DNA of 64,000 nt from Cucumis sativus. Its lineage: Eukaryota > Streptophyta > Magnoliopsida > Cucurbitales > Cucurbitaceae. The translations under genes and the position numbers were made by a program. Positions 1-13,595 of the stretch are shown here, in pieces (the stretch's first letter is position 1; each line of letters opens with the position of its first letter). A model generated the notes under the pieces. It did not search any database and was not told the DNA's origin. It was given only the letters and a program-made list of their open reading frames with translations. Location: contig NC_026657.2 in the NCBI RefSeq assembly GCF_000004075.3, positions 37,434,732 to 37,498,731 of the forward strand. The letters are read 5' to 3'.

Positions 1-2540
<2,540 letters not shown>

Positions 2541-4410
2541 TTTGCGCAATGTGAATCTCTATTATTGCGTAAATGCAAAGCTCAGAATAAGGAAAGAACC
2601 AAGATCTAGTTCAAACTCTATACATTGCGACAATGGGGAGCATTCCAATATAGGGGTCTATAACAGGGTAGGTGGAAATCTGGAAGTGATAGAAAAAAAA
2701 AGGGTGACAAATCAAGATCTGTTTCCTAAAGAGAAGTGTGATTAAGGAAATGATTGGTCGAGATTGGAAGTTATTGAAACAAACCCTAATTAAAGAAATG
2801 GGGGAAGTTGGATCTGGGCCAGACGCCAAGGGGAGAGGAAAGGACTTCTGACTTATATGTCTATGTGATTTTTGGTGTGCAAGAAAAGAGCTTCGTCACC
2901 GACAAATTTTGTTTTATCAAATTTCACGATGTAACATTTTTTTCATTTTTATATTACTATTTGTTACTTTCAATGTATATATTTAAGTCTTTTTCATTAC
3001 GACGAATGTGGGCGCAAGTGGATGGACGGTCACATTACGGAGCGTGAAACCACGCGCCGTCGGTTATTCATTACCTAATTAAATGATTCCCCCACGTTGT
3101 AACCCTAAATTGTTGTTTATGGCCAAATGGTGTCCCCCTCACCCCCTCCCATTTATCATCTTTTCTTCTTTTCTTTTCTTGTTTTGGACACCACCTAGTG
3201 TAGTGTAGGAGTGTGCAAATTTGAAATTTCATCATTACTGTTCACCTTACACTCTTAATATCCAATTTCAAACTCAATATAGTATAATTGATGTATAGTA
3301 TGAGTTAAATGACCAAGAATGTTAAAATATATGTGGAATATATAAATATGATCAAACTTTATTTCAAAATTAATTGATAGTGAGATAATCTTTTTTTATA
3401 TATTTTAAAGAGATTGTGAAATCTCATCTAACGGAAGAAATATCCTTGACATTTTCTATTCGAAATTATGTATATATTTTTTTAATTGAGTTAAAAGGAG
3501 AAATTTCAACTCATCACATATTGTCACAAAATAATTATGAAATTAAAAAATATCAATTTTTTTTAATGATGGCAAGTTGGCTCATGTCCCAAATTAAAAT
3601 TGAAAACAATAATTGAGTGAATTCTAATAATATCTCTATTTTATGTCTTTTTCATGACCGTTATATTAAATTAATGAACAAGCTAGTTTATTCCAATTTG
3701 GTGAAACTATTTTCAAGAATTCAATATTTGAAATAATTCAGCATTCACACATCTACCGAATGAGTTATAAGCTACAAATGCTAGTGAAATTTTAAACAAT
3801 TGAAGACCTGTAAGCTTTAAAATTGAAAGACTTTAACAAACTAATCATCTCCTCGTAACTTACAAGTTGAGGATTCAATCACATTAAACTCAAGAAAAAA
3901 CTCACAAACCCAAACTAATAAAAAAACACATGATCAATACATTTAAAGGTCAATCATTCATTCATATAGATCAACTTATAGTCATAAAATATTTGATTGG
4001 CCAGATAGCATTTAGATACATATGAAATTCACTCCAATTTAATTAAAATAGAGAGAGTTTCCTCGAATTCTTAATTCTTATCGTATCCAAACCCATCAAT
4101 TAACCGTTAATTTCGTTGGTTTTTATGCTAAATTTTAATATTTTAGTTCACTGTCCTAATGATATCTGATTACTTTAGTGTGAAAGTGATATTGTTGTAT
4201 TAAACTATTTGGTTACTTCAGTGTTGGACGGTGTAACCTAAGGAATGCATGTGTGATGTGTTTGTTGTTTGCAATAAATTATCTTACATCTAGTGGGATA
4301 TCATTGGGCCAAATTGCATATAGTTTCTTGTAATTTCCTAATAAGTATATTCCCATATAAATAAAGCGTCAAACTTTCTCAAATAAATCCATATCATGGA
4401 CTATATTTGT
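2541..4410. other. Upstream region of the endoglucanase gene and AT-rich intergenic DNA
   Basis: The first ~300 bases should hold the 5' untranslated region and core promoter of the minus-strand endoglucanase. A short minus-strand reading frame at 2829-2611 has no family resemblance and is more likely leader sequence. From about 3150 onward the sequence is AT-rich with no coding signal that I can recognise. Confidence 0.5.
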
Positions 4411-4748
4411 CTAACTATCACTTACAATGTTACCAAAATTTAATGTGGGGTCCTATTACATACTAACATTTGTTGGATAGTTAACATATACAATTAATAT
4501 GTTTTTTTTTAAAAAAATAAGTTTAACTATTCAAATTATTCTTTCAACTTTTTTGTTAATTGGTTGCAAGCCCGGAAGTTAACTTAATAGACCTAAAAAC
4601 AATATAAACTTTAATGATTCAATATTCAATTTATTAACTATAAGACAAAACACTATAAACCCATAGTTATACTTTCACCGTAGAACATGTTGCCCTCCAT
4701 GAATATAATCATTACGTGTAAGTTGATCTTTCATGAGCTACTCGTACT
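4411..4748 (+). repeat. Left copy of a ~340 bp direct repeat flanking a transposon nest
   Basis: Begins CTAACTATCACTTACAATGT and matches 8266-8604 along almost its whole length with scattered substitutions and small indels. Shared landmarks are ATAAACTTTAATGATTCAAT, CACTATAAACCCATAGTTAT and GTAAGTTGATC. Both copies have the same orientation. No long open frame is shared. Confidence 0.8.
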
Positions 4749-5394
4749 ACAAGGATAGTAGGTATTGTCGACCCAGAATTGCGTAAAAAAATGAAAAAAA
4801 AAGTCAAAAGAGTTCTCTCCACGTCGAAAACCCTATCGGCTAGAATATTGGGAGAACTTTGGCCGACGGGCTAAAGAGATGACGTCGGGCATGTCTTATC
4901 CTGATGTCGTAGATGCCAACATAAAGATGACATTGGTAATGGAGTAAGTTTGACGTCACCTCCTCACGTCGAATAATGATGTCTCGACATCCTAAGGAAA
5001 CCCCTTATGCCGATGTACGATATGCGTCGGGATAAATTTTTATATTGTTTTTTATTGCTTTCTTTTATCGTGATTTCAGTTCCACTTTGGAAGGCAACAA
5101 TTAAAATTTATAACAAATTATCAAAAGAAAAAATTTGCAATTTATATAATAAAAGTTACAATTACAAAATTCTATTGTGTAATAAAAATTGCAATTAATA
5201 TTGTTGTTCAAATTGTTCAAAAGGACAACCTTAAAAGAAAAAAAAAAAAACTACGCCTATCTCCTAAAACCTCAGCTGCCAGACTCTAAAATAAAAAATT
5301 TCAAACCTACAAATGTCATAAAAGTACAGTTAGATATATATCATAGATGAGAAATTAAACAAATTAAAAGTTGAAAAATATGTACCCAACCGTG
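4749..5394. mobile_element. GTCGG-rich subterminal-like part of a DNA transposon
   Basis: Between about 4770 and 5035 the short motifs GTCG, GTCGG and their complements recur many times (ACGTCG, GACGTCGGG, TGCGTCGGG). Such clustered motifs are typical of subterminal repeats in CACTA/En-Spm-type elements. The adjacent minus-strand transposase remains support this. The 63-codon frame at 5007-5198 shows no family features and is not called. Element ends were not found. Confidence 0.4.
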
Positions 5395-5642
5395 TCCACG
5401 ATCCTCTCTGTCCCAACTCATGTCCTCCATCATCTTCCTCATCTTTGCAATTTGTCGATCACGCTCTGCCTCCCTTATTCATTGGTCTTCAATTAGGCAG
5501 ATAGCATCCTCAAGGCTTGTCTTTAGTTTGCTAACCTCTCTCAAGTGTGTCTTATGGTCATAAAAGGATTAAGAACTGGAAGCATATCTCTTCCAAGATT
5601 TGGGCTTGGGACCCCAACCAAGATCTTTTGAGTAGTTCAGTC
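5395..5642 (-). pseudogene. Transposase exon remnant, C-terminal part (Ptta/En/Spm type)
   Basis: Read on the minus strand, one frame runs from 5642 to 5395 and is broken only by two internal stop codons. It opens with a Tyr-Ser-x3-Gly-Trp-Gly-Pro-Lys type motif and ends in a charged, coiled-coil-like stretch (REAERDRQIAKMRKMMEDM). This is the C-terminal layout I know from plant transposases annotated Ptta/En/Spm. The stops show that it is not functional. Confidence 0.6.
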
Positions 5643-5772
5643 TAAAGGAATATGATACATGCACAACAGAATTAAGTGTCAATTCTACTCTAATTGCATC
5701 TAAACTAATTTAGAGATTAACATGCATAAAAAGCCCTAATTGAAACAATTAGGTTAATAGGAGTCATACCTC

Positions 5773-5855
5773 CGTAGCTTCCTGATTCCTCAATATCTCC
5801 TCACGATTATGAACGCGGGACCATCACTTGAGTTTATCCGCTATTCTCCGAACTT
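5773..5855 (-). pseudogene. Transposase exon remnant, middle part
   Basis: On the minus strand a frame with one stop reads IADKLK, stop, WSRVHNREEILRNQEATE, then meets a plausible splice donor (GTATGA). It lies directly upstream, in transcript order, of the remnant at 5642-5395. The residues fit the charged region before the C-terminal coiled coil of plant Ptta/En/Spm transposases. It is an inactive fragment. Confidence 0.5.
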
Positions 5856-5865
5856 AGAACCGGGT

Positions 5866-7930
5866 TGTGGGACCCGTTAAGTGAAGGAACTAAGAGAGAT
5901 ATATGAAAATTGAAAGGTAGAATTTTAGAGTTTGATATTTGGGAGAGAAGTAATTTATTGTGATAATATTGTAATTTAAAATTACAAAATTGGCAACCGT
6001 TTTTATCACATTCGAAACTTATTTATAACCCAATTACATGCAAAATTGCATGTAATTAGTTGGCCAAATCTCAACACCTACCATTCCACTAACTATTAGT
6101 GGGGTATGTGTTTACATCTTATGTGGCCACCTATCCCACCAAGTGCTAGTGGAATTATCCAATAAAATGTTGGATTTTTCCACTAACTTTAGTTTAAGGG
6201 CAATTTGGTCATTTGAGTATTCAAATCAAAGTTAAACTTTGACTTTTTTTTCAAATCAAAAGTCAACATTTTGACTTTTTACTATTTGTCCGTCTTAACT
6301 AATTCTGACCTATCGAGCATGAATTAGCATTCACTTTTCTGTAATTCAAATCACATTTGAATATAGAGCCAGTCAAAGTTTGATTTTTTACAACTTTGAT
6401 CATTTCCATCCATTTTAAACTTTCGAATATGAATTTGTATTCATATTTTTAATATTTAAATCATATTTAAACATCAAGCTTTATCTCAAACTTATAACCG
6501 ACGACTATATCAAATGTATTTGTCGGTTTCTCTTTTTTTACCTAATTCAAACAATTTAAATTATTCCAACATATTGTTCTAAGTTAATTTTATATGAGAT
6601 AGCAAATGAATCTAATAGACCTATAGATCATGGGCTTCAATGAACCGAGATTAACTGGTTAAACATTTTAGACAGAGCTAGTCACAATTCTTTAACTAAC
6701 AGGTCATTTCACTAAAGTCTCGTAGTTGCACTCCCCTCACTATATATATATTTGTGTTCATATGATATAACCATGATTAGTAAGTTAATCCTTCACATGT
6801 TGATCGTAATATCGGCTGGGTCAAAATACCATTTTACCCCCAAGATTACATCTTCCTCCTTAAGTCCCACTAATCCACTATTGAACAATTGGTTTAAAGT
6901 CAACCTATAAATTGAATCCCTCTCGAGCCAATGAGAGGGCGTGGACCCCTTGTTCAAGACTTGGATTCAGTTTTTAAGAGAACAACCTATCTACTAACCC
7001 TGAAGCAGGTAGGAGTGAATTATGTATTGCACCCTATGTCCCCAGCTATCCACCCAGTTTTCTCCTTGAAATGAGAGGTTTATTGGGCCAACGCCGTTTA
7101 GCTACCCTCACTTATGTAGACTTAAGGATAATTTTGTGTGAACAGAAATTCATATAAATGGAATCCCTCTCAGATCAACGAGAGGGTGGGACCCCTTATT
7201 CAATACTTGGATTCAGTTCTTAAGAGAACAATCTATCTACTAACTCTAAAGCAAGTAGAAGTGAATTCCATCTTGCACCTATGCCCCTAGTCATCCACTC
7301 GATTTTACCCTTGAAATGGAAGGCTTATTGAGCCAGCGTCGTTTAGCTGCCCTCACTTATGTAATAAGAATAATTCTGTGTGAATAGAAGTTCATAGTTA
7401 ATTCAGGATTAAGATTAATTTACATTGGTCATCAATAACCGAAATAGTCAGTTTTATATAGTCAACGATGTTATAACTTAAAAGTGACTAGCTATTTCAT
7501 AGTTTCAGTCTTATGCAAACTCTTTATATAGGATGCCCTCACTTCCATGTTTTTACATGTCATGAATCGTTTGCACTAACTATACAACGGGTCACATCCA
7601 TAGTTTTTCAAAAATAAGGCGTCCAACCTTATTTACACTATAGACCATTTGGGTTATATACTCGAACTTGATCCACATTTATGTCTCTACATAAAGTTCA
7701 AGTCTACACTATATAGCCTCAAGATCTTAGTCTATTGGGTTCAAGATTATAGTATTCTATTTTCACTAATAAGTCCTCAATAACCATTCTCTAGGGACGA
7801 GATATATGAGATCGTTTTTGGTAGACGACCATGTTTGAATTTATGTCCTAAAACTCGTATTTTACACAATATAGGTAATAAGTTGTGAGATGATTAGAAT
7901 TAAAATAGAAAGTACAAAAAAAGTTTTCAT
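5866..7930. mobile_element. LTR-like insertion nested in the transposase relic
   Basis: About 2 kb of non-coding sequence separates two parts of one decayed transposase gene, so it was probably inserted. It holds no long open frame, contains an internal 246 bp tandem duplication, and has the look of an LTR or a non-autonomous retroelement. Candidate termini are TGTGGGACCC near 5866 and TTTTACACA near 7869, but I could not confirm a target-site duplication. Element class and exact ends are inference. Confidence 0.4.
6911..7402 (+). repeat. Tandem duplication, two units of about 246 bp
   Basis: Unit 1 spans about 6911-7155 and unit 2 about 7156-7402. They share in order GAATCCCTCTC, GAGAGGG, a CTTGGATTCAGTT block, TTAAGAGAACAA, CTATCTACTAAC, CCTTGAAATG and CCTCACTTATGTA. 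Identity is high but not perfect, so the duplication is not recent. It lies inside the LTR-like insertion. Confidence 0.8.
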
Positions 7931-8141
7931 AAACTTACATGTGCATCCACTACTGCATGTGAAATGAACTTGCCAATCCTATTGACATGCGTTTCTCGGA
8001 ACAATTTGACACGGTCCACCAGGTGACTGCATTTTTCAGCAAGCTCATCTTGGGTTGAAGGAAGGACTTGGATCTGCTTCTGTGATTATAAGGCTGCTTC
8101 GCTCTAGCATATTGTTGGCCCCTAGTTGCTCCTAGATTCAA
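7931..8141 (-). pseudogene. Transposase exon remnant, conserved central block (Ptta/En/Spm type)
   Basis: On the minus strand the frame reads QPYNHRSRSKSFLQ and continues, after a one-base shift, as ELAEKCSHLVDRVKLFRETH and then VVDAH before a splice donor (GTAAGT) at about 7937. The order of an N-H-x-S-x-SKSFLQ block, a VDRVxLFRETH block and a DAH end is the hallmark I know from plant transposases labelled Ptta/En/Spm. The frameshift near 8060 inactivates it. It forms one former gene with 5395-5855, now split by the ~2 kb insertion. Confidence 0.65.
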
Positions 8142-8265
8142 ATAATTATAAAAAAAATGTTACATCCCAACAACAAAAATGAAGTATTGTTAATAAAATT
8201 AAAGTAAACAATATAAATCACCTTAAATTGTCGAGTTGTATAATAATCACAAACGAAGTCCTTTG

Positions 8266-8604
8266 CTAACTATCAATTACAATGTTATCAAAATTTAAGG
8301 TGGGAACCTATTCGATACTAATTAACATTTATTGGATGTTAACACACTTAGTATATGTTTTTTCTTAATTAATTTTAACTTCAAATTGTTCATTCAAAAT
8401 TTGGTTCATTGTTAATTGGTTGGGAACTAGCAAGTCAACTAAATAGACCTACAAAATATAAACTTTAATGATTCAATTCAATTTATAAACTATGAGAAAA
8501 AACACTATAAACCCATAGTTATACTCTTGTGCAGTATAGAACAAGTTGCTCCCCATAAATATAATTATTATGGGTAAGTTGATCCCATCATGAGTTACTC
8601 GTAA
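8266..8604 (+). repeat. Right copy of the ~340 bp direct repeat
   Basis: Begins CTAACTATCAATTACAATGT and parallels 4411-4748 in the same orientation, ending around GAGTTACTCGTA. It carries a few indels relative to the left copy. The two copies bracket 3.5 kb of transposon remains. Confidence 0.8.
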
Positions 8605-10646
8605 TAATAGCTAGGTCAACTAATTGTATTATCCTAAGTACGGTTTTTTTAATGAACAATTTGTTTTCAAGATAAAGATTAAGTTAGATATAATTGAGAT
8701 TCAAACCAATATTTCTCTAAACTGTTAAAATTTTACTAGTTATCTCTTGAATTTTCGAGTGCATCTATATTAGATTTTAACAAATCTTCAAAATCTTTTA
8801 TTCTAGTTTATGTGTTTCATAGCCGAGTGGACAAGATTACAATCAAAATCTTATTTGCAATAACCTTATATAAAATTTGACAAGTTTGAGGAAAGTTAGT
8901 TGATTAATTTAATTGGATAAAGTTGTACCTAAAAATAGAAATTTAAATATTAAAGGAAAATGAGAGATAGAGAAAAGATGTTTAATAGATTTTTCTTTAA
9001 TAAAACCTATCATAACCGTGTTAAAAAAAAATTGTAGTATATCTATAAAATTCTCTTTCTGTTTTCAATCTCAGTCGAACTCGACTGGTGATAGCTTGAG
9101 TTCTAAGCTTCTTAACTTCTCTATTTTCCATCATAGTTGGACAAGGACCGAGATTACAATCACTAAAGCTTTCTATCCGTGAGAAACACCAAGATCTATC
9201 TTGACAATTTCACTTTTTTCTTTAATTTCTTCTAAGATTGCGCAAGCGACACTTGAGACTTGGAATTTGATTATATATATATATCAAACCCCAATATTTT
9301 GAGTTGGGTTGGGTTTTGAACCAATAGCGTTCATTTTCTATACTTTGGATGAATATAATTTTCCTTCGACCAGACTTTATGAACACCCCTGCCTATTAAC
9401 CCGTTTCTGACCATTTCCCAGGATTTCCCGCTCGCCCCCGCATGGCCGTCGCGGCCCCATTTCCCAGTATGTTCCTGTGCTAATTTTAGCATTTAGTTAT
9501 TCAAGTCGGTGATACAATACCGAGGTTCATTAAAAACATGGTATTGGATGTCAAAAGGCCTGTGAATAGTAAAGGCAAGACACTATTACGCACTGCAAAG
9601 GCCATGTTTGTTTCTGGTTAGTCTGTCTAAGCTGCTTTGACTGTTTCTTTTTTATATTCTCTGGAGGTTTAGGTTCTGTTTGGTTTGCTTCCCTTATACT
9701 AAAAAGAAGCTTCCTTAATTCTTGTTTCATTTATAGAACTGTTATTACAGCCCGTTTCTCTGATTTAATGTTACAGTATGGATTATGCACAAAATGAAGA
9801 TAGAAGCTATTTGTTTGACATTTTAGTCTATCGATGATCTACATTAGCTTGGTGTTTTTCATTTAGATAAATATTATTCAGTCAGGACCTTTGAGGAACT
9901 AGATCAAAGACGGCTCTGAAGTCTATAAATACTTCGCTGTTTGATTAACATTGGTATCTTCAGCATGTGCTACTCACATATAATATCGTCCTGTATGTGT
10001 TAGAAAGACAAGTTCCTTGGTTGATGGACCTTTACTGGCGTGCTGTTTAAATTCCACTGTTTTACATCAGTTGCCGCACTGTTAAAATGAATGTTTGGTA
10101 TTCACTAATTTGAATATCTTTTTTGAAGTGTTGGTGTACTTCATACTGTATTGGCTTACTTGCAGTTGCAGTTGGCACGATAACGTCTACGTGATTGCTC
10201 TTGTAGTGTATTAACTTTTGTAAAAAAGGAAATTAGTTCCAGGATAATTATTTTTCAGGAGAAAGTACGGGGCATACGGTTTTGATGTACATTGCCTCTG
10301 ATTCATGTAAATGTAGATATGAATTATATGCAACCTTCCGAATCTGTTGATTTATATTATACTTTGGTGATATACTTTACAATGTTTACACGCACATTCA
10401 ACAGAGAGACAAAACAACGTGCTTGACAAGAAAACATGAATTCACATTCGTGATGAACTCAATAAGCGAACTGATATCAACTTCCAATAACAATTGACCT
10501 CACAATTGATGATTCATGTAGCACTGGGTTTGATTAGGGGGAGGATCTTGGGCTACATTGCTTTCCTTCGTAAGCTTACCTAGTTTTGCCTTACAGGTCT
10601 ACCTTAATTTTCTGGTAGATTCTTTTCATAGGTCCAGAATCAGTTT
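8605..10646. other. Non-coding stretch without a recognised gene
   Basis: AT-rich at first. Near 9400-9480 it becomes more GC-rich (CCCGCTCGCCCCCGCATGG), then has T-rich, intron-like character up to about 10500. It could hold 5' exons or introns of the Myb/SANT-like relic that follows, but I found no N-terminal Myb domain here. Confidence 0.35.
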
Positions 10647-11243
10647 GAGATACTCAAATTCGGAGATTGTCCCATCATATATGAGCAGTTGTGCACAATG
10701 TTCACCGAATCAGCTGCTGGTAAGAAGTATGCACAATCCAGCCACTAAGAATAGCTGGATAGATCTGCTGGAACAAATAGATTAGTCATAAATTCATGTC
10801 CTGATGGGTGGACGTGGAACCATGTCTCCTGAAAACCCTAACCAAAACTAAGCATGGAAATTAGTTATTTTCTGGAAAAATGACGAAGGCCGTGGTAGAG
10901 CAAGAAAAAGCGACAGTTAGATGCACATACTTCCATAGGTCAAAGCATGACAGGACAAGAAACCCATCTGATAATGGCATAAGCATTGTTAGACTTGTTA
11001 GAAGTAGAATCTTTCAAGAACAGCTGAAGAATGCCTACTGATCGAAGACCTAGAATCAGTATAACTAATTGCATAGGTGCCCTGGATGAGATTGAAAGCA
11101 ATGATAACCGGCTGTATTTTGTTGCTTTGGATCTCTTTGATACCCCAAATTTTAGGGAGACTTTTATTTTACTTAAACGGAACAAGATACGTTTGAGGTG
11201 GTTAGAAGAAAACTGTCGTAAATGTAAAGCTACCTCATGTTAA
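10647..11243 (+). pseudogene. Remnant of a Myb/SANT-like DNA-binding-domain protein gene (L10-interacting MYB-like family)
   Basis: Two protein-like segments in the right order match the C-terminal half of plant Myb/SANT-like proteins. At 10659-10748 the frame reads FGDCPIIYEQLCTMFTES then stops. At 11031-11243 it reads NCIGALDEIES, LYFVALDLFD, FRETFILLK and RLRWLEENC. In the family, the first block follows the Myb/SANT domain and the second is the conserved C-terminal end. Between them the frame is broken by stops, although a GRGRARK basic stretch survives near 10890. No N-terminal Myb domain was found upstream. The last 70 codons are open, so a spliced functional gene cannot be fully excluded. 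Family assignment is from memory of the conserved pattern. Confidence 0.45.
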
Positions 11244-11819
11244 CCTGGATGGCTTTTGTGCTGGTGCTGCGATATTCAAAGTGTAAATATACGCTTATTT
11301 GCCTCTGCTAACTCCAATGAGCTGGTTTTTGCTCAGAATCAAGCATGCTTTCTTTTGGTTTTCAGCTTGCATTGTTTCCCTTTATTATTTTGATGATGGG
11401 GCCTAAGGAATAGCAAATGTTTTGGTAGCAGCGCATTAGGATTCTTCATGGTTCTGTCACCGGCATGGTTACCAGGGAAATATGCTTCCAAATTCATTGT
11501 TTTTTTAGATGCCCATTGCAGTGCCTTGAAATTCGTCTACTTGAAATGTCTTATAACAAATGTTGCCGATTATTTGATAGGCTCATTACGGGAATGATCT
11601 CCTCCCTGCCTGTGATTTAGCTGCCTCTGCATGTTTGGCTAGCATCTGAATTCACGGACTTCACGATTAATTATATGGATTTTTCATAGTGACCCTTCCA
11701 GTTCCAAATTCCTGATATGGTTGCAAAATTTTTAACCATGTATGATCTGGTAATTCAGCTGTTCTCTGCTTGTGCCTAAAAGATGAGATCCACCTGCACC
11801 GGCTACTATTACTAGGTAG
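11244..11819. other. Non-coding region between the Myb/SANT relic and the tandem repeat
   Basis: Moderate base composition with no open frame of note. It could be the 3' untranslated region of the relic or downstream sequence of LQY1, which is transcribed toward it. No other structure was recognised. Confidence 0.35.
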
Positions 11820-12150
11820 TGATATCAGATAGAGTTTGATCCCCCCATTTTACTGACAGTGAATACAGATGAATTCACAATCTTGGCTTAGTACAGTTAA
11901 ATTCTTCTCTCCTCTATTAGCCACAGATATTCTTATACTTTAGAAGAATGCACGGGAAAAGTACCAAAAAGAAGTGCTTGTGATTATCAGATTGCGTTTG
12001 ATCCCCCATTTCTGATTTCACTGACAGTGAATAGAGATGAATTCATAATCTTGGGATAGTACAGTTAATTCTTCTCTCCTTTTACAATGTTTGTATTATT
12101 AACCACAGATATACATTAGAAGAATGCATGTTACCAAAAAGAAGTGCTAG
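11820..12150 (+). repeat. Tandem duplication of ~161-170 bp downstream of LQY1
   Basis: Copy 1 starts TGATATCAGATAGAGTTTGAT at 11820 and copy 2 starts TGATTATCAGATTGCGTTTGAT at 11981. Both continue with ACTGACAGTGAATA, GATGAATTCA, AATCTTGG, AGTACAGTTAA, TTCTTCTCTCC, CCACAGATAT, TTAGAAGAATGCA and ACCAAAAAGAAGTGCT. Copy 2 ends near 12149, about 110 bp from the LQY1 stop codon, so the repeat may lie in the LQY1 3' flank or 3' UTR. Confidence 0.8.
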
Positions 12151-12258
12151 GTAGAAGTTACCCAGCTCTTCAATTCGATGGAACTAACAAGGTTCAAGCC
12201 ATCAAATTAAACACAAAATCGGAATTGGTGATGTTGCCGGGTTTGGTTCTGCAGGGGT

Positions 12259-13595
12259 TCAATCATCATCTTTAAATTCTCTGTTCAAAGGGAAATGTAA
12301 ACACTCATCAACCTCTTGGTCTCCACAGCTAGATTTTCGGGCGAGTTTCAACTACCAGAGGAAGAAAAATGAAGCAAAGATCCATAAAATAAAACATACC
12401 TGCGATCTAGGTATCGAGGTTGAATTCCAGAGCCCTGACATGTAGTACATGTCAATGTGCCAACACCATCACAGTTAATACACCGGGAGACTTCTTTGTC
12501 ATCTCCACCAAGTTCTACGGTCACATTGCCAGTTCCCATGCAAAATCTGCATCTCTCTGTGGACGAATTATTCATTTCCAACCAAGGGTTTGTAAGTTTA
12601 TAATACAACCCACTCGCCATTCATTTGTTTCTAAATAGTAAATACGAATATGCATTTTGTCCTATGAAGAGCTCCTTTCTTGATAATCATATTTCATATT
12701 TTATTTACTACATTTCGAGGGTTCAAGTTTACATAATTTGGAGTTGAAAAGCTCCCGTTCAATCTGTGGCGTTATTTTAGATTTTACAGATTAAGCAACG
12801 AGTCAGTTTATGTAGTGAGGCCAACAAACTAAAAATTTGATGTGAATAACATATATTATCAAATGTGACTACTTGACAATTCTAAGTTATACAATCTCAT
12901 CCTTGTAATGTTGTATGAAAATTTAGTTTTTGTTTTGCAAAACCAAAGGATATAATACTATTAAAGAAGGACAAGAGAATTCCCTGGGCTACAATTTAGA
13001 ATGATGGAGACCTATTTCCTGAAATCATTTCATGAAACGAAGATATACTCTGAAACACCGAAATTAACTTACGTGCTCCTGAACCACTGCAGGGAAAGCA
13101 GGGCTGAGTATTTTCACGCTTTGCCTACAATACAAACACATGGATTATGAGCTGGAAATGAACGAAAACTCAATTTACTAGGCATAGACTTGAAGAACAG
13201 GTGAAGAGCACTTACAGCATTATCAATTTGGGTTTCGTAGAAGACGGGAATACCTATTCCAATTGCAACACTCACCAGCCCAACTGAAAGTGCCACCACC
13301 TGAAACAAAAGGTACTTCTTTCTTCATTTTCACTTCCTTTTCAATCAAATAGAGAGCATAGAAAAATTGGGGGAAAGAATAAGTTAGCCAAAATACTATT
13401 TGAATGAAAAATCATGGGAGTAGACAAATAAGAAACCGTGTTTTGGTCAAGATCTATTGCTCTGATGCGTGGATATGATGGTGGCGATCGTTGATTTCCA
13501 GAGAATGTGACTGATAAAGAGGTAGATGGAGTTGGCTTGAGAGGACAATACAGAAATGGAGAATGGAGGCGGGAAAGCGAAGGTGCTACTGTCAT
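12259..13595 (-). CDS. LQY1: LQY1, thylakoid zinc-finger protein with DnaJ-type Cys-rich repeats
   Basis: Small chloroplast protein linked in Arabidopsis to photosystem II repair, with disulfide isomerase activity. Minus-strand exons 13595-13437, 13299-13216, 13124-13073, 12556-12400 and 12280-12259 join in frame to 157 residues, close to the Arabidopsis length. Residues 1-53 are Ser/Pro-rich and lack acidic residues until the end, like a transit peptide. Residues 54-74 form one transmembrane segment. Four CxxCxGxG zinc-binding motifs follow: C90-G97, C101-G108, C124-G131 and C135-G142, all cysteines intact. The final exon is only 22 bases and encodes the ending REFKDDD. The start at 13595 is chosen because residues upstream of it do not look conserved. 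It lies next to the endoglucanase on the same strand, as At1g75690 lies next to At1g75680 in Arabidopsis (memory). Confidence 0.95.

Noticed and set aside
2611..2829. 72-codon open frame on the minus strand upstream of the endoglucanase
   Set aside because: No family features; lies in the expected leader/promoter of the endoglucanase. A role as upstream ORF cannot be shown from sequence.
5007..5198. 63-codon plus-strand open frame in the transposon area
   Set aside because: No similarity pattern to transposase or any family; opposite strand to the transposase remnants.
11391..11470. Possible C/D-box snoRNA (TGATGA near 11391)
   Set aside because: No matching D box at a suitable distance and no terminal stem.
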